This document shows, piece by piece, positions 59,840 through 64,000 of a stretch of 64,000 bases of DNA. This DNA is from Sipunculus nudus (taxonomy: Eukaryota > Annelida > Sipuncula > Golfingiida > Sipunculidae), in NCBI GenBank assembly GCA_026874595.1, contig CM049314.1:63462800-63526799 (forward strand). Reading direction: 5' to 3'. Each line of letters begins with the position of its first letter. Positions within the stretch are counted from its first letter, which is position 1. Below the pieces are notes generated by a model. That model saw only the letters and a program-made list of their open reading frames with translations, was not told where the DNA came from and searched no databases. The position numbers were made by a program, and so were the translations under genes.

Positions 59840-61540
59840 GTAAGTCTGGGTTAACAGGATCAGTTTATTCCATAACAGGAAACATGAAAAAATTAAATAA
59901 TAAAGTTTCAAGTAAAGCACATAAGCAGACTTTCCTTGATCGAACCCTCATCTAGATATCCAAACTTGTCATGACAACCTTAAATGTATTACGTTATATA
60001 AGTTTCAGTCACATATGACAAAAAGATCAATTTGAAATAATGATCTTGATGAGAGATATCTACATACGCAATTTGTCGAATCGCGATATACCCAGTCATG
60101 TTGCTAAATAGGAAAGAGCAACTTTGTACATAAATATAGGAGAGCATTTTTCGTTTCTGTATGCTTGTACATGACAATTTAGCGTCTCCTAAAGACCACT
60201 CAACCTGTTTTTTTAAATGAGGAAAAATGACTTATTGTCAATAGTTAGACCTTAACGTGAAGCATTTGTTTGTTTATTACATAAGTTCACTATTTCCGAT
60301 TTTTTATATCTTTACAGCAGGGGGCCAGAGTGAAGTTATACAAAAATGAAAACAAGGGAACCAAAATAACTTAAAACCGCAGTCATCATTGTTACCTTAG
60401 GTATTTCTTGGAAATTACATCTATCCAGAGATGCATAAAAAAGTACAAAAAGGTTACATGTAATTAATTTAATGATATGCAGATGACGTTAACATGTGCA
60501 ACAACAACAACCATTCGACGTATATTTATGTTAAAATATAAAGGGTAAACCAATACCTAAACTTATCCAATAATTTGGATTGTACTAATGTAAATGGAAT
60601 CATTTTGTTTATTTACTTGTGTTCCTTGCTCATCACTAGACCTCAAAAGATAACAATGTACAGGATGCACGAAGTACATTTGGGGATCCCCTGCCAAAGA
60701 GAACATCGATTTAGGAATGAATAAACACCTCAATTTGTTGAGCGATGTGAATTAAATATCGAACATTACCCGAAATGTTTTATGTTAAATAAATAAAGGT
60801 CAAATTTTTTATTAGATACATGTTTGGCACTTCTTTATCTATGAATATGATATGTACGTAAAATATACACATACATGAAAAAAATGAACATACGACCAAT
60901 ATTGAAATTAATATTTCTTCGTTGCTAAGGGCGACACAAATGAGACTTCCGTTCTTTTGCAAAAGGAGCAAAACCTAACTATGAGGCAAGATCGGTGAGT
61001 TTCGTATATACAGCTGAACTGATATTATATTGATGTTTAACTGGTTGAAAGAGCCATAAACAAGCCTAGTTTTATCTTATTACATAATTTATTGTGTAAA
61101 TATTTATAACTGAACATCGTATTTATTAAATATCTTCTTTCTTTTCTTTAGTATGACAATAAAAAAAACATAAAAAATACAATTTTTTATAAATGCAGTT
61201 ATATTGCCTTAATATGGTAAGATCTTTGGTAACCATCAATAAAAGCAGCCTGCATATCTTTGTTCTCAGCTGAAAAGTTTGAAACAAAATTTAAATATAA
61301 TTATATGGGAAAATAGAGGTCTTATAACAATTATAAATTAGCTCTCGTTGCTGATATTATCCACATTCTCTGAATATATTAAGTATTCCTGTCTAAAAAA
61401 TAGTTAATTGGAAAACATATGTCTCATTAACACAATTTATATGCTTGTTCGCTACGTCCAACCATTTAATCTTGAGCATAAGCCTATACATTGTTGATAT
61501 AAATGTCCAAATTGTCACTTATATGAAGTTCTGTACTTTC
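59840..61540. other. Non-coding stretch, probably 5' of or in the ankyrin gene
   Basis: AT-rich sequence with no exon that I can support. It may be intron or 5' flank of the ankyrin exons that follow. Confidence 0.3.
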
Positions 61541-61542
61541 AG

Positions 61543-61591
61543 GATGACTATATGACGCCTCTACACTTTGCAATAAAACCGAGGAACATTG
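61543..61591 (+). CDS. Ankyrin-repeat exon 1 (first half of a repeat)
   Basis: After the acceptor ACTTTCAG the exon reads DDYMTPLHFAIKPRNIG, the TPLHxA helix-1 signature of an ankyrin repeat, and ends at donor GTATGA in phase 1. It joins in phase to the exon at 62,827. Ankyrin repeats mediate protein-protein contacts; the partner is unknown. Further exons must lie 5' of it. Confidence 0.7.
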
Positions 61592-62826
61592 GTATGATCT
61601 ATTGGGACGTGGGGCATGAGTAAACTTTCTTGGAACACGTGTACGGAAATCATATGAATGTGAACTGGGGAGACAGATATTATTTCGGAGGAACGTTTCG
61701 TATTAGCTTTTCGTATTATGGGTTTCCCTTAAATCCACACTTTATGCTTTATTTTGCTTTTATATAGAGTGGATGGGCTCCCTTTCTCTACGCCATAATC
61801 CTTCTAGACATATATACGTTTGAGGTTCTCTTGAAAAAATGACGCAAACCCTTCATTTGAATCCAATGTCGTAAGTTAAATTCTTATTCCAAACTTTGCA
61901 AAATGAATAGGGACGTCTTCAAATCTTCTGAAAAGTGTCATGTAGTATGCTTTCATTCATGTGAATAATGCTATTGCTCCAGCGATACAATTTGTACCTG
62001 TTTATGCACAGTCGTCATAAGGATTGAATAACAAATCAAGTTTCCAATTCAAACAGAGGATAACAGAAAAATAATAACACCAAATTTATTTATAATAATA
62101 AAATTACCTAACAGCATATTTGATCAATGATCAAACGAGTTTTGCACTCGTATACCAGTAATTGCATCCTAAAGAATATTCTGTCATTCATTTGATGAAG
62201 ATTTCTTGAAATTATAATTCTATTCGTTTTTTATATATCCCAGATACATTTAGTTTGTCAATAGAATACTGTTAAATGTATTGTAAATGTGACGTTATAA
62301 TAATGCCATTGTACATATAGTTCTGATTTAACCTGACTGAGATATCATATCAACAGAGTCTCAAGCCAGATATTCTCGAAGAGGGGACTTGAGCGTTCTG
62401 AATACCATGAATTTCGTTGTGAACCAGGTTTGTTTTTGCCAATTTTAAACAAGTGGCCAAAGAGATGGAAAATTTAGTAAACACTGTTTATTCCGCCACA
62501 GAGATAAAACATTCAGTTAAAACTGTAACACTATTTGCCACCGTTTATCGGAAGCTGATTTTAAACAAGTAAGTTCGACATAACAGTTGATACAAGAATA
62601 AAAACAAATACACATTTATTATTATTATTAGTACTATTATATATTCGTGTGTATGTTTGTGATTGTACAAATTTGGATATATCTTTTGATAAAACCGCCA
62701 GATGTGTACATTTTTCTCTTAAATTGACATGGTTCCATCTGATGTATCTTCATTTATAATTATCTTTATATTCATATTTCGTGGTTTGTTTTCAGAAGAA
62801 TATTTCACCATTGTCGTTTTCTATAG

Positions 62827-62897
62827 TCACATCCTCAGCTGACATATGTGAAATCCTCTTGAAAAGAGGAGCTGATCCTTATCAGGATTTGGGAGAC
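62827..62897 (+). CDS. Ankyrin-repeat exon 2 (second half of a repeat)
   Basis: Following TTTCTATAG, the exon completes the split codon and reads TSSADICEILLKRGADPYQD, the classic LLxxGADP turn of an ankyrin repeat. The donor is GTAAAA, phase 0. With exon 1 it makes one ankyrin repeat of about 41 residues, slightly longer than the usual 33. Confidence 0.75.
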
Positions 62898-63172
62898 GTA
62901 AAACTTTTTTTTATAATGGACAATAAGAATTAAAGACCTCCAGAAAGGAGGCAGGCCAATATTCATAATCATACGTATAAACACATATACAATCAAATAT
63001 TGACCAGTTGTAGGTGTTTTTCATATATGCACTGTGATTAAATTATTTATACAAATGTGTCTTCATGAGTGTTTTTTTTTATCTGAACAATGTACATGTT
63101 TATGTATTGTTAATATAGTTATTATTATCACTTAATTATATATATAGAATATAAGAATGTTTATTTACATAG

Positions 63173-63265
63173 GGCTTCACCCCTATGATAGCGGCTATAA
63201 AGGTTGGAGATGTCGCCGATTTAGACGTTCTTATGAGAAACAACGCTTATATCCATCAAAAAGTC
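63173..63265 (+). CDS. Ankyrin-repeat exon 3
   Basis: After ATTTACATAG the exon opens GFTPMIAAIKVGDVADLDVL, then MRNNAYIHQKV, a complete repeat. The likely donor is GTATGC at 63,266, phase 0. The frame also runs on to a later codon without stopping, so the donor choice is inferred. Confidence 0.65.
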
Positions 63266-63542
63266 GTATGCGATCTTATATCAAATAAATATGCAGATGA
63301 AAGGGGTGGGTTGTTTGAGCAATATAATCGTACTAAATCTTTATAAATTTCAGCGATATATAATATATATATATAATAAATAATTACTTGAACATCATAA
63401 TTCAATAGTTTATCCCTGTAAATGAAATAGCCCTTAAAAAATTGACAAAGTGAAAACGTGTATTCATTCAAGTATATATCACTTATCACTTTACTCTGAT
63501 TGTGATTGCATTATTATTCTACAAATACTTCCTAAAATGAAG

Positions 63543-63633
63543 TGTACTACTGGGTGGATTGCCGTTGCTGAATGTGCCAGTTCTTGGTGCTTTAATCAAG
63601 GAAGGAGTCAATATCATTACCAAAAATAACGAA
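63543..63633 (+). pseudogene. Ankyrin-repeat exon 4, frameshifted
   Basis: The first half reads TTGWIAVAECAS in one frame, and the second half reads VLGALIKEGVNIITKNNE in another. Together they match one ankyrin repeat, so a small deletion near 63,575-63,582 appears to break the frame. The acceptor after CTAAAATGAAG is weak. Confidence 0.55.
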
Positions 63634-63786
63634 GTGAAACAAAAATATTATTTATGTTTCACGGTAATCGAGCCATTACTTTTGTAGGATGTTCTTAACC
63701 CGTCTTAATGTTTTTATTTCAAATGCCGATTTTTATATCATTTTCGATTTTATTTTGCATAACCTTACTATAGGCATAAAATACAC

Positions 63787-63832
63787 CCACCCACCCACAC
63801 ACACACACATACACACACACACACACATATAT
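63787..63832. repeat. CA-rich microsatellite
   Basis: CACC and CACA units that pass into TA at about 63,827. Confidence 0.85.
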
Positions 63833-63900
63833 ATAAATACCCATATACATAAAAAAAGTTATTGTCTTAATAATATTTTATATGTATTATACTTATACAG

Positions 63901-64000
63901 ACTAGAGCTTGCCATTCGACTGAAGAAAACAGATAATTCAAAGAAAGAAAAAAAATCACATTTCTCTTGGACAAAGGAGCAAATAATAATGATTCTCATG
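63901..64000 (+). pseudogene. Ankyrin-repeat exon 5 (runs off window), frameshift at A8
   Basis: After ACTTATACAG one frame reads LELAIRLKKTDNSKKEK. From about 63,955 a different frame reads FLLDKGANNNDSH, an ankyrin ending. The switch coincides with a run of eight A at 63,948-63,955, so a one-base change there would explain it. Its phase does not join cleanly to the previous exon. Confidence 0.45.

Overview
The window looks like ordinary nuclear DNA from a marine mollusc, most likely a bivalve. It is AT-rich, crowded with (TA)n arrays and long C or G runs, and its genes have GT-AG introns of up to several kilobases. The gene content (tandem C1q domains, luciferase-like acyl-CoA synthetases, an orphan rhodopsin-like receptor, one-intron-per-repeat ankyrins) and the repeats fit a bivalve. 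The species call is inference; no ribosomal or mitochondrial marker is present.

Layout. 0-6 kb is repeat-rich and shows no gene. 7.1-10.7 kb (minus) carries two spliced exons encoding three consecutive C1q domains, with a phase-compatible candidate first exon at 16.2 kb. 17.55-17.70 kb holds two abutting perfect palindromes. 19.6-21.7 kb and 24.0-31.4 kb (minus) hold two tandem copies of a 4-coumarate-CoA-ligase/luciferase-like acyl-CoA synthetase gene. The larger copy keeps nearly all splice sites and a peroxisomal SKL tail but has three separate reading-frame breaks; the smaller copy is an eroded remnant. 31.4-43.3 kb is non-coding with several repeat families. 43.36-44.30 kb (minus) is a single-exon seven-transmembrane receptor. 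48.6-50.0 kb is a broken 3' end of a Penelope-like retroelement with an inverted copy of its own tail. 51.5-54.6 kb is a decayed L1/Tx1-like LINE. 54.6-61.5 kb is non-coding with microsatellites. 61.5 kb to the end (plus) holds short ankyrin-repeat exons with apparent frameshifts, running off the window.

The genes do not form a pathway. C1q-domain proteins are secreted lectin-like recognition proteins, the synthetases would have acted in peroxisomes on acids, and the receptor is a plasma-membrane orphan. I see no operon, CRISPR array, tRNA or rRNA gene. The items most worth a second look are the paired palindromes, the decayed synthetase pair, the inverted Penelope tail, and the receptor lacking the usual DRY and NPxxY residues.
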